Shown: one piece after another, positions 5,958-13,366 of the stretch | Position numbering within the stretch: position 1 is the first letter of the stretch | Layout: every line of letters begins with the position of its first letter | Assembly: GCA_031323845.1 (NCBI GenBank) | Contig: JAVIYP010000048.1 | Span: 1 to 20,119 of the forward strand | Source of the DNA: PUPG01 sp031323845 | GTDB taxonomy: Bacteria > Bacteroidota > Bacteroidia > Bacteroidales > UBA7960 | Direction: 5' to 3' | Length of the DNA stretch: 20,119 nt | The notes under the pieces: model-generated | Database searches by the model: none | What the model saw: only the letters and a program-made list of their open reading frames with translations | What the model was told of the DNA's origin: nothing | Program-made: the position numbers and the translations under genes

Positions 5958-8123
5958 ATGGAATTACTCGAACAAGGCATAGAAAAAGGACTGATAAAAT
6001 TTGACACTGAACTGCGTTTCATTACCTACGTTCACCAGAACAAAAAACGCAGTTGGTCAAACCCGGAAGAGCATGTACAGGCCGAAACATTTCTGAAACT
6101 TATCCTTGTCTATAACTATCCTGCGACACGTATTCGCATTTACTCTTCTGTTACTATGGGGGCATCAGTTCGTGAGGCTGACCTCATTGTTTACAGTGAT
6201 GATGACTGTTCTGAACCTTACATTATTGTGGAGTGTAAAAAGGAAGAAGTTTCCGAGCAGGAATTTATGCAGGCCGTTGAACAGGCATTTTCTTACGCAT
6301 ACGCCACACCAAAAAATATCAAGTTCATTTGGGTAACTTCTGGCATCAAGGATGTTTACTTTGAATTCAACAAAGAAAAAGACATCCGTAAAGATGCACC
6401 CGATATTCCGGGATACGGAGTTGATAAATTAGCTAAGTACAAATATGTCAAGGGCGGGTCTGTTATTGAAGATGATGGAGGCAGACCGGTTTACGGCCAG
6501 CAAAAGTTCTTTGAACTTGAAAAAGTTACGGAAGAAGAACTGACCAGGCGTTTCAAGCAAGCACACAATTCGCTTTGGGCAGGTGGCGAAATGAATCCTT
6601 CTCAGGCATTTGACGAACTCGATAAACTCATCTTCTGTAAAATATGGGATGAGACATACACCATAGATGAGAAAAGTAAGAAATTTCGTCCGAGAAAAAA
6701 CGGTGAGCCCTACTTGTTTCAAACCTTTGCCAACGAAACGGAAAAGGAATTAGCTAAACGGGCAAAGGATATTTACGAACAGGGACGGGCTAAAGACCCG
6801 GAAGTGTTCAGTGATGATATCCGCTTGACACCACAGAAAATTAAAATGGTAGTCGGCTACCTTGAAGGTATCAACCTTAGTAAAACCGACCTTGACAGCA
6901 AAGGACGGGCATTTGAGGCCTTTATGGGCTCGTATTTTAGGGGAGATTTCGGGCAGTATTTTACACCCCGGCCCATTGTAAAGTTTATTGTGGATGCATT
7001 GCCGATCACCAATGATTCGCGTGTTCTCGACACCTCCTGCGGAAGTGGTGGTTTTCTCCTTTATGCATTGGATAAGGTGCGGGCACAGGCGACTGAGTAT
7101 TATGATGAAGGCAGCGTTGAACATTACAAATACTGGCATGACTTTGCCCAATTCAACCTTTACGGTATCGAAATCAACGAAGGCATTGCCCGTACTGCTA
7201 AAATGAACATGATCATTCATGATGACGGGCATACCAATGTGATTGCAGCGGATGGCTTACTTAAAAGTGAAAAGCTGATTGAAAAAAGTGGTAATACAGG
7301 TTTCAAAGAGAACTCCTTCAATTTCATCATCACCAATCCTCCCTTTGGGTCATCCATCAAACAAACCGAAAAAGCATACCTGCATCAATACAATTTTGGG
7401 TTGAAAGAAGCCGACTGGTTAGATACTAAAAACAGTGCGGTAAAAAAGCGCCCAACACAAAGTACAGAAGTTCTCTTTATTGAGCAGTGCCGTAATTTCC
7501 TGAAACCGGGCGGTTATCTGGCCATTGTAATTCCTGACGGCATTCTTACAAACAGCAGTCTACAGGACATCCGCGACCAGCTTGAAGAATGGTATCGCAT
7601 TGTGGCAGTGATTTCCATGCCGCAAACGGCTTTTATGCACACTGGAGCGGGTGTAAAAAGCTCCGTTTTGTTTTTACGCAAGCTTTCCGACAAGCAGAGT
7701 GAATTCGTTGCCAACACCAAAAAGGCTTTGCAGGAAAAGATCAAAACCGAAAACGATTACCTTGATAAAGTAGATGCCTTAGACCAGGAGAAAAAAGATG
7801 TTATTAAAAACCATACCGGGTTCAACAATACTACCGGAGAAACCGACAAGAAAGCCATTGAAAAAACGGATGCGTTTAAAGAATGGAAAACCCTGATCGG
7901 TTCTGAGTACAGCCAAAGGATAAACGAATTGAAAGAAGAACTGGCTGATCAATATATTGAACGAAAGCAAAAGGAACTGAATGACTACCCTATTTTTATG
8001 GCCATTGCCGAAGATATTGGATATGATGCCACCGGAAGGTTGACCGGAAATAGCGAACTGGATATAATCGGACAGGAACTGAAACGCTTTATAGAACACA
8101 TTGAAAAGAAGGAGAAGGTATGA
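5958..8123 (+). CDS. Fused restriction nuclease / N6-adenine DNA methyltransferase (BcgI-like RM subunit)
   Basis: This 721-residue protein combines two activities. Residues about 35-135 resemble the type I R-subunit N-terminal domain (HSDR_N). A PD-(D/E)XK-like site is visible as D75 in READLIVY and E92-C-K94 in IIVECKKEE, predicted to cut DNA. Residues about 205-560 are an HsdM-type N6_Mtase: FGQYFTPRPI (331-340), the AdoMet motif DTSCGSGG (358-365) and the catalytic NPPF (460-463). The C-terminal about 140 residues are helical, as in HsdM. One chain carrying nuclease and methylase with a separate S subunit is the BcgI (type IIB) plan; no helicase HsdR is seen here. The gene follows the XRE regulator by 7 bp and overlaps hsdS by 4 bp (ATGA), so the two are translationally coupled. 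It could also be a type I M subunit that kept an HSDR_N-like domain. Confidence 0.88.
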   Translation: MELLEQGIEKGLIKFDTELRFITYVHQNKKRSWSNPEEHVQAETFLKLILVYNYPATRIRIYSSVTMGASVREADLIVYSDDDCSEPYIIVECKKEEVSEQEFMQAVEQAFSYAYATPKNIKFIWVTSGIKDVYFEFNKEKDIRKDAPDIPGYGVDKLAKYKYVKGGSVIEDDGGRPVYGQQKFFELEKVTEEELTRRFKQAHNSLWAGGEMNPSQAFDELDKLIFCKIWDETYTIDEKSKKFRPRKNGEPYLFQTFANETEKELAKRAKDIYEQGRAKDPEVFSDDIRLTPQKIKMVVGYLEGINLSKTDLDSKGRAFEAFMGSYFRGDFGQYFTPRPIVKFIVDALPITNDSRVLDTSCGSGGFLLYALDKVRAQATEYYDEGSVEHYKYWHDFAQFNLYGIEINEGIARTAKMNMIIHDDGHTNVIAADGLLKSEKLIEKSGNTGFKENSFNFIITNPPFGSSIKQTEKAYLHQYNFGLKEADWLDTKNSAVKKRPTQSTEVLFIEQCRNFLKPGGYLAIVIPDGILTNSSLQDIRDQLEEWYRIVAVISMPQTAFMHTGAGVKSSVLFLRKLSDKQSEFVANTKKALQEKIKTENDYLDKVDALDQEKKDVIKNHTGFNNTTGETDKKAIEKTDAFKEWKTLIGSEYSQRINELKEELADQYIERKQKELNDYPIFMAIAEDIGYDATGRLTGNSELDIIGQELKRFIEHIEKKEKV

Positions 8124-9562
8124 CAGCGTTTCAGCTATCGGAAAATATCGACAAGAACAGGGTCTTTTTGGTGAACAAAAGCCAGATAGAAAAACGGCTG
8201 GATCCCTTTTATTATGTGCCGGAGTTGATGGAGCTGGAAGAAAAGGTTTGGCAGAAAAATCCACAAAAACTGATTCATTATGCCAAAGCCGTTTCCAGCG
8301 GCGCAACGCCAAAAACCACCGAAAGCGAAAAATACTATACCGATAAGAAAAATGGCATTCCGTTTCTGCGTGTACAAAATCTTACCTCCGCAGGCATGCT
8401 GAAACTTGATAATGTCAAATTCATCAACAAAGAAACCCATAATGGCATGCTTGCCCGCAGCAAGGTAAAAGAAGGCGACCTACTCATAAAAATTACCGGA
8501 GTGGGACGCATGGCTGTTTCCTCCGTTGCACCGGAAGGCTTTGAAGGCAATGTAAACCAGCACATGGTAGTAATGAAAACCGACAGCCCAGAAACGAGCA
8601 AAATACTGGCTGCCTTCCTGAATTCCGACATTGGCGAAAAGCTGGCATCCAGAAGGGCTACCGGTGGAACACGCCCGGCTTTGGACTACCCCGCTTTGCT
8701 TTCCATTCCAATTATTTATGGCGAACGTATTCTGAAAATAACGGAAGCAGCCGTAAAGAAAAAAGAAGCCAAAGAACAACAGGCCAAAAATCTGCTGGCT
8801 TCCATTGATGATTATTTGCTGGGAGAATTGGGGATAACATTGCCGGAAAAGGATGGCGGATTGGAGAAAAGGATGTTCACCATACAATTCGCCAATCTTA
8901 GTGGAAATCGTTTTGATCCCTTTTATTTCCATCCTTTTTTTCAAGAGAATTTTGAAAATATTGCCCATGGTAGATTCCCTCTTAAGCCTTTACGTAACCT
9001 AATGTTATTTATGGAAAGTGGTAGCCGTCCCAAAGGAGGCGTTTCAAATATTGAAGATGGTGTTTGGAGTATTGGAGGCGAACACGTAGGTGATCAATGT
9101 GAAGTAGGCATAGGCACACCCAAATATATTCCTGAGGATTTCCATAAAAAAATCTTACTAACGAAAACCAAGCTACACGATATTATTTTGGTGAAAGATG
9201 GAGCAACAACAGGAAAAATCGGGATTATAACGGAGAAGGATATGGTGGATCAAAACATCAACGAGCACGTATTTCTGATTCGCCCGGATGAAACTGAGAT
9301 AAACCCATTTTACCTTGTAAATTACTTGCATTCTATAGCTGGACAGACACAGATAAAGCGAGAAATTACCGGAGCCACCGTAACCGGACTTACAAAACAA
9401 GCTGTTAGAGGTGTTCATATTCCTCTTCCGCCACTTAAAAAGCAAATTCAAATAGCTGACCGTATACGTCAGATACGGGAACAGGCCAAACAATTACAGC
9501 GGGAAGCTGACAAAGAACTCGAAAAGGCGAGCCGGGAGGTGGAGCAAATCATAAAAGAATAA
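8120..9562 (+). CDS. hsdS: Specificity subunit (HsdS-like, two target-recognition domains)
   Basis: This 480-residue protein gives the system its DNA sequence specificity. It has two half-repeats, each opened by a similar phrase (RLDPFYY near residue 26, RFDPFYF near 261). TRD1 runs about 50-195 and is followed by a helical spacer (about 205-235, KKKEAKEQQAKNLLASIDDY). TRD2 runs about 280-435 and ends with the usual HIPLPPLKKQIQIADRI. A C-terminal charged coiled coil (about 450-480) closes it. Two TRDs joined by long helices predict a bipartite recognition site. The start ATG overlaps the methylase stop. Length is within the normal range for S subunits. Confidence 0.9.
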   Translation: MTAFQLSENIDKNRVFLVNKSQIEKRLDPFYYVPELMELEEKVWQKNPQKLIHYAKAVSSGATPKTTESEKYYTDKKNGIPFLRVQNLTSAGMLKLDNVKFINKETHNGMLARSKVKEGDLLIKITGVGRMAVSSVAPEGFEGNVNQHMVVMKTDSPETSKILAAFLNSDIGEKLASRRATGGTRPALDYPALLSIPIIYGERILKITEAAVKKKEAKEQQAKNLLASIDDYLLGELGITLPEKDGGLEKRMFTIQFANLSGNRFDPFYFHPFFQENFENIAHGRFPLKPLRNLMLFMESGSRPKGGVSNIEDGVWSIGGEHVGDQCEVGIGTPKYIPEDFHKKILLTKTKLHDIILVKDGATTGKIGIITEKDMVDQNINEHVFLIRPDETEINPFYLVNYLHSIAGQTQIKREITGATVTGLTKQAVRGVHIPLPPLKKQIQIADRIRQIREQAKQLQREADKELEKASREVEQIIKE

Positions 9563-9582
9563 AATGTTAAAATCATGAGTAA

Positions 9583-9945
9583 TACAAAAACACGTTTTAT
9601 CAGCCTTACCAACTTATTAAAACTGTTTCAAAGCATCTGCCAAAGAAAACACTATTCTACTTTGATCCACCCTACTATGTCAAAGGGAAAGATCTTTACG
9701 TTAACCATTATAAGCACAATGACCATACAGAAGTAGCCAAGACAATCAAAGGACTCAAAAAATTCAAATGGATGGTTTCATATGACAACAGACCGGAAAT
9801 TAAGGAATTATATTGCGACTATCGCCAATTAGAATACTCTTTAAGTTATAGTGCAACTACAGCAAAGGAAGGAACGGAAGTAATGATATTTAGCGACGAT
9901 CTTGTGGTTCCTAAAATTGAGAATCCAACTAAGATGAGGAAATAA
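9583..9945 (+). pseudogene. 3' remnant of a D12-class (Dam-type) adenine methylase gene
   Basis: Between hsdS and the next gene, a frame open from 9583 to TAA 9943, with no start codon near its 5' end, encodes 120 residues. The segment LFYFDPPYYVKGKDLYVNHY contains the catalytic DPPY (codons 9664-9675). It is followed by KWMVSYDNRPEIKELY, a run like EYSLSYSA, and a closing VMIFSDDLVVPK, matching the C-terminal half of D12-class DNA adenine methylases. The AdoMet-binding N-terminal half (FxGxG region) is missing. An ATG at 9575 lies in a different frame. It is inactive on its own, and shows that another methylase once stood here or was swapped out with its neighbours. Confidence 0.82.
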
Positions 9946-9948
9946 TCT

Positions 9949-11373
9949 ATGACTATCACCCAACTCATATCCCGCCTCACCGAAATCGAATGGGAAGACT
10001 TTGAAGTCAAGGAAGCCCGTTCGGACGTTCCCAAAAACGTATGGGAAACGGTAAGTGCCTTTTCCAATACAGCCGGAGGCTGGCTGGTGTTTGGGGTAAA
10101 GAAAGTGGGAAAGCAGTATGAGATCGTTGGCGTGAAGAACCCGGAAAAGATCGAGCAAGATTTTACCAATACGTTAAGAGGCGACAAATTCAATGTGAAA
10201 ATTGTACCCGAATGCAAAAAATACGACTTCCCGGAAGGAACCGTGCTGGCGTTTTATATACCGCTTTCGGATAAAAAGCCGGTTTATTACAATACGCTGG
10301 CCAATACCTTCATCCGTACTGCCAGCGGAGATCAAAAAGCCACCAAAGAAGAAATTGACGCCATGTTCCGCGACCAGGCATTTGGTACGCATACCTCCAA
10401 AAGCGTTGCAGACACTTCCATAGCTAGTATCAATGAATCTTCCTACGATCAATACCGGGAATACCTTTCTCATTTCAATCCTTCTCATTCCTACAACCGC
10501 CTGAAAAAAGAAGAATTTCTGAAAAAGCTACGGGTCTTGTCAGACGGTACACTTACCTATAGCGGACTGCTTTGTCTTGGTACAGAAGATGCCATACAAA
10601 AAGAGATTACCGGTTTCCGTGTGGACTACCTCGAAATTCCCGGAACCAGCTATGCAGATGCCAAAACACGCTATACCTACCGGATAGATGAACAGGAAAA
10701 CCTTTGGGAATACTTCTTTGCTATTTTTGACCGGCTCCGCAGACACCTTGACCTGCCGTTCAAACTGACACAGGAAGGATTTGCCTCAGAAGACTATCCC
10801 CAACTGGACGCTTTACGGGAAGCTTTGGTGAACATGCTCATGCACAGTGACTATTTCAGTGCAGCTTGTCCGAGAGTTCGTGTATTTGACGACCGGATTG
10901 AGTTTTTCAATCCCGGTGCTTTACCGAAACCATTGAAAAAATTGATGGAAGAAGATATTTCCCTTCCCCGAAACCCTATCATGGCCAAATTTTTCAGAGT
11001 AGTCAAGTTGGCAGAAAATGCCGGATACGGTTTTGATAAAATGATCAACGGTTGGAAAGAGTATACTGGTTCGGAACCAGAATTCGACCAGGGACAGGAT
11101 TACACCAAAGCGACCTTTTATTTCAAGAAGAAAAGTGAAAGTGGGGAAAAGGAGGGGAATAAGTGGGGAATAAGTGAGGAACAACTGGGGAAAAGCGAAA
11201 GACTAATATTGGAAGCCGTTTCGGACAATCCTGAGATAACCATTTCAGAATTATCTGAACGAATAGGCATTGGGACAACGGCTATTGAAAACAACATAAA
11301 GAAACTGAAAGAAAAAGGATTATTGGAACGTAAAGGTGGGCGAAAAGAAGGACAATGGAAAGTGAACAAATAA
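9949..11373 (+). CDS. AlbA_2 (Schlafen-like) / RecG-C-like ATP-binding / winged-helix protein
   Basis: This 474-residue protein begins 3 bp after the Dam remnant. Residues about 12-130 form an AlbA_2 (divergent AAA_4) domain: EDFEVKEA, then VSAFSNTAGGWLVFGV. Residues about 240-380 resemble the HATPase_c_4 / 'RecG C-terminal' region, with E291-A-L-V-N295 like an N-box, DDRIEFFNPG (314-323), and RNPIMAKFFRVVKLAENAGY. Residues about 420-474 are a winged helix (ISELSERIGIGTTAIENNIK). Such proteins are common as third genes in type I restriction loci of Bacteroidota; their exact role is unknown, perhaps regulation or nucleic-acid sensing. A shorter segment before the winged helix (KKKSESGEKEGNKW) looks like a flexible linker. 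Family call is strong; function is open. Confidence 0.87.
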   Translation: MTITQLISRLTEIEWEDFEVKEARSDVPKNVWETVSAFSNTAGGWLVFGVKKVGKQYEIVGVKNPEKIEQDFTNTLRGDKFNVKIVPECKKYDFPEGTVLAFYIPLSDKKPVYYNTLANTFIRTASGDQKATKEEIDAMFRDQAFGTHTSKSVADTSIASINESSYDQYREYLSHFNPSHSYNRLKKEEFLKKLRVLSDGTLTYSGLLCLGTEDAIQKEITGFRVDYLEIPGTSYADAKTRYTYRIDEQENLWEYFFAIFDRLRRHLDLPFKLTQEGFASEDYPQLDALREALVNMLMHSDYFSAACPRVRVFDDRIEFFNPGALPKPLKKLMEEDISLPRNPIMAKFFRVVKLAENAGYGFDKMINGWKEYTGSEPEFDQGQDYTKATFYFKKKSESGEKEGNKWGISEEQLGKSERLILEAVSDNPEITISELSERIGIGTTAIENNIKKLKEKGLLERKGGRKEGQWKVNK

Positions 11374-11418
11374 TGCCATCGCTAATTGCACATTGCTATC
11401 CTCGTTCCTGCGATGGCA
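11374..11418. terminator. Hairpin directly after the AlbA_2 gene
   Basis: The arms tgccatcgc (11374-11382) and gcgatggca (11410-11418) pair perfectly over 9 bp with a 27-nt loop, starting at the base after the stop codon. No T-run follows, so it is not a canonical intrinsic terminator. It may stabilise the 3' end of the mRNA or be part of a recombination site. Confidence 0.4.
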
Positions 11419-11466
11419 AAGAGCAAAAGCCAACGCACGGTTGAGTGCTAACAAGAAAATGACGAA

Positions 11467-11487
11467 AGAAAATCAAATAAAAACCTC
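11467..11487 (-). repeat. Inner inverted repeat, right member (21 bp perfect)
   Basis: This is the exact reverse complement of 5297-5317. It lies in the gene-free stretch 11419-11557, in which I see no gene. Confidence 0.75.
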
Positions 11488-11541
11488 TCCCTCCCTGAAA
11501 AAAAAGAAGGACAAAGTGGTTCTAATAAACATTGGGGGAAT

Positions 11542-11560
11542 GGGGGCTACAGTAGCTAAT
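11542..11560 (-). repeat. Outer inverted repeat, right member
   Basis: gggggctacagtagctaat pairs with 5127-5145 at 16 of 19 positions and abuts the right 127-bp direct repeat, sharing its last three bases. Confidence 0.55.
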
Positions 11561-11684
11561 AGTTAAGGCTTCGTGTGGCTGAGGTATGAAGCCCAGCATG
11601 AAGCCGTGTTGCACGAAATCCCTGTTATATTATGGAGTTTTAATGATTCTGAAGCTGCTGTCCTGTTGTTTTATGAGCAGAAAA
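11558..11684 (+). repeat. 127-bp direct repeat, right copy
   Basis: It differs from 3964-4090 at four positions. One change in the opening 8-bp stem (c to t) still allows a G-T pair. Unlike the left copy it has no transposase remnant next to it; about 20 bp further on it gives way to a 5'-truncated toxin gene. Weak similarity (aggaaata, taagct) persists to about 11712. It could be a broken second copy of the IS91-like end. Confidence 0.85.
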
Positions 11685-11705
11685 CTCTTTGAAGGTAGGA
11701 AATAA

Positions 11706-11822
11706 GGTAAGCTAATAATTGTAATTAATGGTTTTCAGAAGAAGTCACAAAAGACACCAAAAAAAGAGATTGCTCTGGCAGAAAAACTTAAAAAACAATA
11801 TTTCGATGAAAAAAAAGCATAA
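11706..11822 (+). pseudogene. 3' remnant of a RelE/HigB-family toxin gene
   Basis: A frame without a start codon encodes GKLIIVINGFQKKSQKTPKK, then EIALAEKLKKQYF and a final DEKKA, ending at TAA 11820. The phrase INGFQKKSQKTPKKEI is a hallmark of the C-terminus of RelE/HigB (Gp49-like) mRNA-cleaving toxins. About two thirds of the usual 110 residues are missing; the missing part is replaced by the 127-bp repeat. It overlaps the antitoxin start by 17 bp, the normal higB-higA layout. It should be inactive. Confidence 0.82.
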
Positions 11823-12117
11823 TAAAAATTTAATGGCTCTATCTGATCATATTGATCAGCAATATGGTGTGCGAGGTTCACCTGAAAGAGAAAAATTCGA
11901 AGAAGGATACGAAGCATTCAAGTTAGGAGTCATGTTGCATGAGCTTCGCAAGGAGAGCGGATTGACTCAACAAGAGCTTGCAGAAAGGTGCGGCACGACA
12001 AAAACTTACATATCCAGGATTGAAAATAATGCATCTGATATAAGGCTCTCTACGCTGATGAGAATATTCAGGGATGGGTTTAACAAGCATTTGAGATTAA
12101 GCATTGAAGCATTCTAA
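11806..12117 (+). CDS. higA: HigA-type XRE antitoxin, orphaned
   Basis: This 103-residue protein has a Cro/C1 HTH at about residues 43-75 (GLTQQELAERCGTTKTYISR, then IENN) and a short C-terminal tail, the usual make-up of HigA antitoxins that bind the toxin and repress their own promoter. I chose ATG 11806 because it overlaps the toxin tail as in intact operons. ATG 11833 is the alternative, and the 26 codons upstream of 11806 belong to the toxin in another frame. With the toxin and the native promoter gone, expression would depend on outside transcription. It could still act in trans on a related toxin elsewhere. Confidence 0.85.
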   Translation: MKKKHNKNLMALSDHIDQQYGVRGSPEREKFEEGYEAFKLGVMLHELRKESGLTQQELAERCGTTKTYISRIENNASDIRLSTLMRIFRDGFNKHLRLSIEAF

Positions 12118-12355
12118 AAGCACATAGCGATAACGAGCGGTATAACCAATAAGGGTTTCATTGGTATTCGAAGCGATGTATGGCACCCTGGTGTCAGGCC
12201 TTTTTTGCAAAATACCGCAGATGTTTTCCTTGAAACACACCTCCACTGCAAAAGCGTCCGCAAACGTATATAAAGTGTGCGCTGGCGAACACTTTTTTGC
12301 GAACACCTGATTGGTTTATGTTTTTAAAAGGCTATTTATAAGGTAATTATGCGTT
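12118..12355. other. Gene-free stretch after the antitoxin
   Basis: I see no gene here. It holds a 6-bp hairpin (accaat / attggt) at 12145-12165, and a possible weak terminator near 12182-12209 (ggcacc-ctg-ggtgtc followed, after aggcc, by six T). A short direct repeat, gcgaacac, occurs twice around 12274-12306. The island-to-chromosome change probably falls in this stretch. Confidence 0.5.
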
Positions 12356-12372
12356 TTGGCACGCTGTTGGCT
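12356..12372 (+). promoter_or_regulatory. Sigma-54-type promoter
   Basis: TTGGCACGctgtTGGCT matches the -24/-12 consensus TTGGCACG-N4-TTGCW with one change (T to G in the -12 box). The invariant GG and GC are exactly 12 bp apart. The predicted transcription start is near 12383, about 40 bp before the ATG of the small exported protein. Sigma-54 promoters need an enhancer-binding activator; no such gene is in the window. Confidence 0.7.
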
Positions 12373-12423
12373 ATTGTTTAAGTGAAGACAAAAAAAACAA
12401 AAAACCAAAAAACCCTCTGAGTC

Positions 12424-12714
12424 ATGAAAACAAGAATCCTCATCACCGCCGCAGCCATTCTTTTCAGCATTACGCTTGCCAACGCTTCTTCAAAAGAACG
12501 CAGCCTTGCTTTCCGCGATGCTCTCGGACGCACCTTTACCATACCGGTAATGGAAGAAAAAGACGACACCGTGCCTTTCGACACCCGTGCCATGTTCAGC
12601 AGCATCAGAAGCAATATGGCCAACCAGGTGTTCGACATCTCAAACATGAGCAAACCCGAAGAAGAAGAGGCCCTTCCTTTTGACCCCAAAGAAGTTTTGA
12701 AAAACATCAGATAA
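12424..12714 (+). CDS. Small exported protein of unknown function
   Basis: This 96-residue protein has a clear signal peptide: MKTRILIT start, hydrophobic core AAAILFSITLANA, probable cleavage after ANA at about residue 20. The mature part is about 76 residues, hydrophilic, with two similar phrases, DTVPFDTRAMFSSIRSN and EALPFDPKEVLKNIR, which look like an internal duplication (xxxPFDxxxxxxxIR). It has no cysteines and no known motif. It stands alone between a sigma-54-type promoter and a strong terminator, so it is a single-gene unit made under a specific, activator-dependent condition. I do not recognise the family. Confidence 0.8.
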   Translation: MKTRILITAAAILFSITLANASSKERSLAFRDALGRTFTIPVMEEKDDTVPFDTRAMFSSIRSNMANQVFDISNMSKPEEEEALPFDPKEVLKNIR

Positions 12715-12775
12715 GCATCTTCAGCCTTGCCCGGGCTAAAGGTACCCCAATAATTCCTTCAGTTTGTTTTGGTTT

Positions 12776-12811
12776 CCCGGCTTTGCGCCAGCGCAAAGCC
12801 GGGTTTTTTTT
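12776..12811 (+). terminator. Strong intrinsic terminator
   Basis: cccggctttgcg and cgcaaagccggg form a perfect GC-rich 12-bp stem with a 4-nt loop, followed by eight T. It lies 61 bp after the stop of the small exported protein and closes that transcript. Confidence 0.92.
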
Positions 12812-12941
12812 ATCCCGCACAGGTCCAGCATTAAACTACCGAATATAACCGGCATTACAGTAAACACAAAAACCTTCTCCTGTTTCCTTCCCCGGAAAAA
12901 ATCGAATTTGTATTTTTGTAAAAAAACAGTCAGGAGCTCGA

Positions 12942-13302
12942 AGCTCGAAGCTGGAAGGAAGTAAGTGAGCTCGAAGCTGGAAGGAAGAAAGAGAAGTCAG
13001 AATTCGGAAATCGGAAGTCAGAATGTCTTGTCCTGAAATAGGTTTACACATTTTGTAAACAAAATTCAGGACGGGTCAGCACCTGGCAAATTTTCTTGCT
13101 AAAAGCTAAAAGCCAAAGGCCAAAAGCGGATAAAGTGAAAAGTGAAAAGTGAAAAATTTCAGGAAACCTGGAGAATCTGACTTCCGACTTCTGACCTCTG
13201 ACCTCTGGCTTCAAAATTCCAAACAATTCAACGATTAAACGAATCAACAATTAAACAATAACCTTACATCTGCACATCTGCACATCTGCACATTTGCACA
13301 TC
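12942..13302. repeat. Dispersed noncoding repeat, left copy
   Basis: It is made of short-period modules: gctcgaagctggaaggaag twice (26 bp apart), agtgaaa runs, cttctgacct runs, and catctgcac repeated several times. Much of it recurs in inverted orientation at 19710-20070, including a 46-bp exact match (13233-13278 with 19730-19775). I see no coding capacity in 12812-13366. Confidence 0.8.
13030..13072. repeat. 43-bp nested palindrome
   Basis: The outer arms gtcctgaa (13030-13037) and ttcaggac (13065-13072) enclose inner arms gtttaca and tgtaaac around a 5-nt loop (cattt). The symmetric structure inside the dispersed repeat block is not found in the right copy at 19710-20070. It could be a tiny transposon relic or a structured RNA element. 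Confidence 0.55.
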
Positions 13303-13366
13303 GCCCCGGCTTCTCAGGTATAAAGACTAAACCCAGACAATCAAGTACATACACAAACATAAACAC

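Noticed and set aside
11728..11805. N-terminal extension of the antitoxin from ATG 11728.
   Set aside because: These codons are the toxin tail read in the wrong frame; the toxin frame gives a clear RelE/HigB C-terminus.
13233..13302. Possible CRISPR-like array in the catctgcac repeats.
   Set aside because: The unit is about 10 bp with no spacers of constant length and no cas genes; it is a simple tandem repeat.
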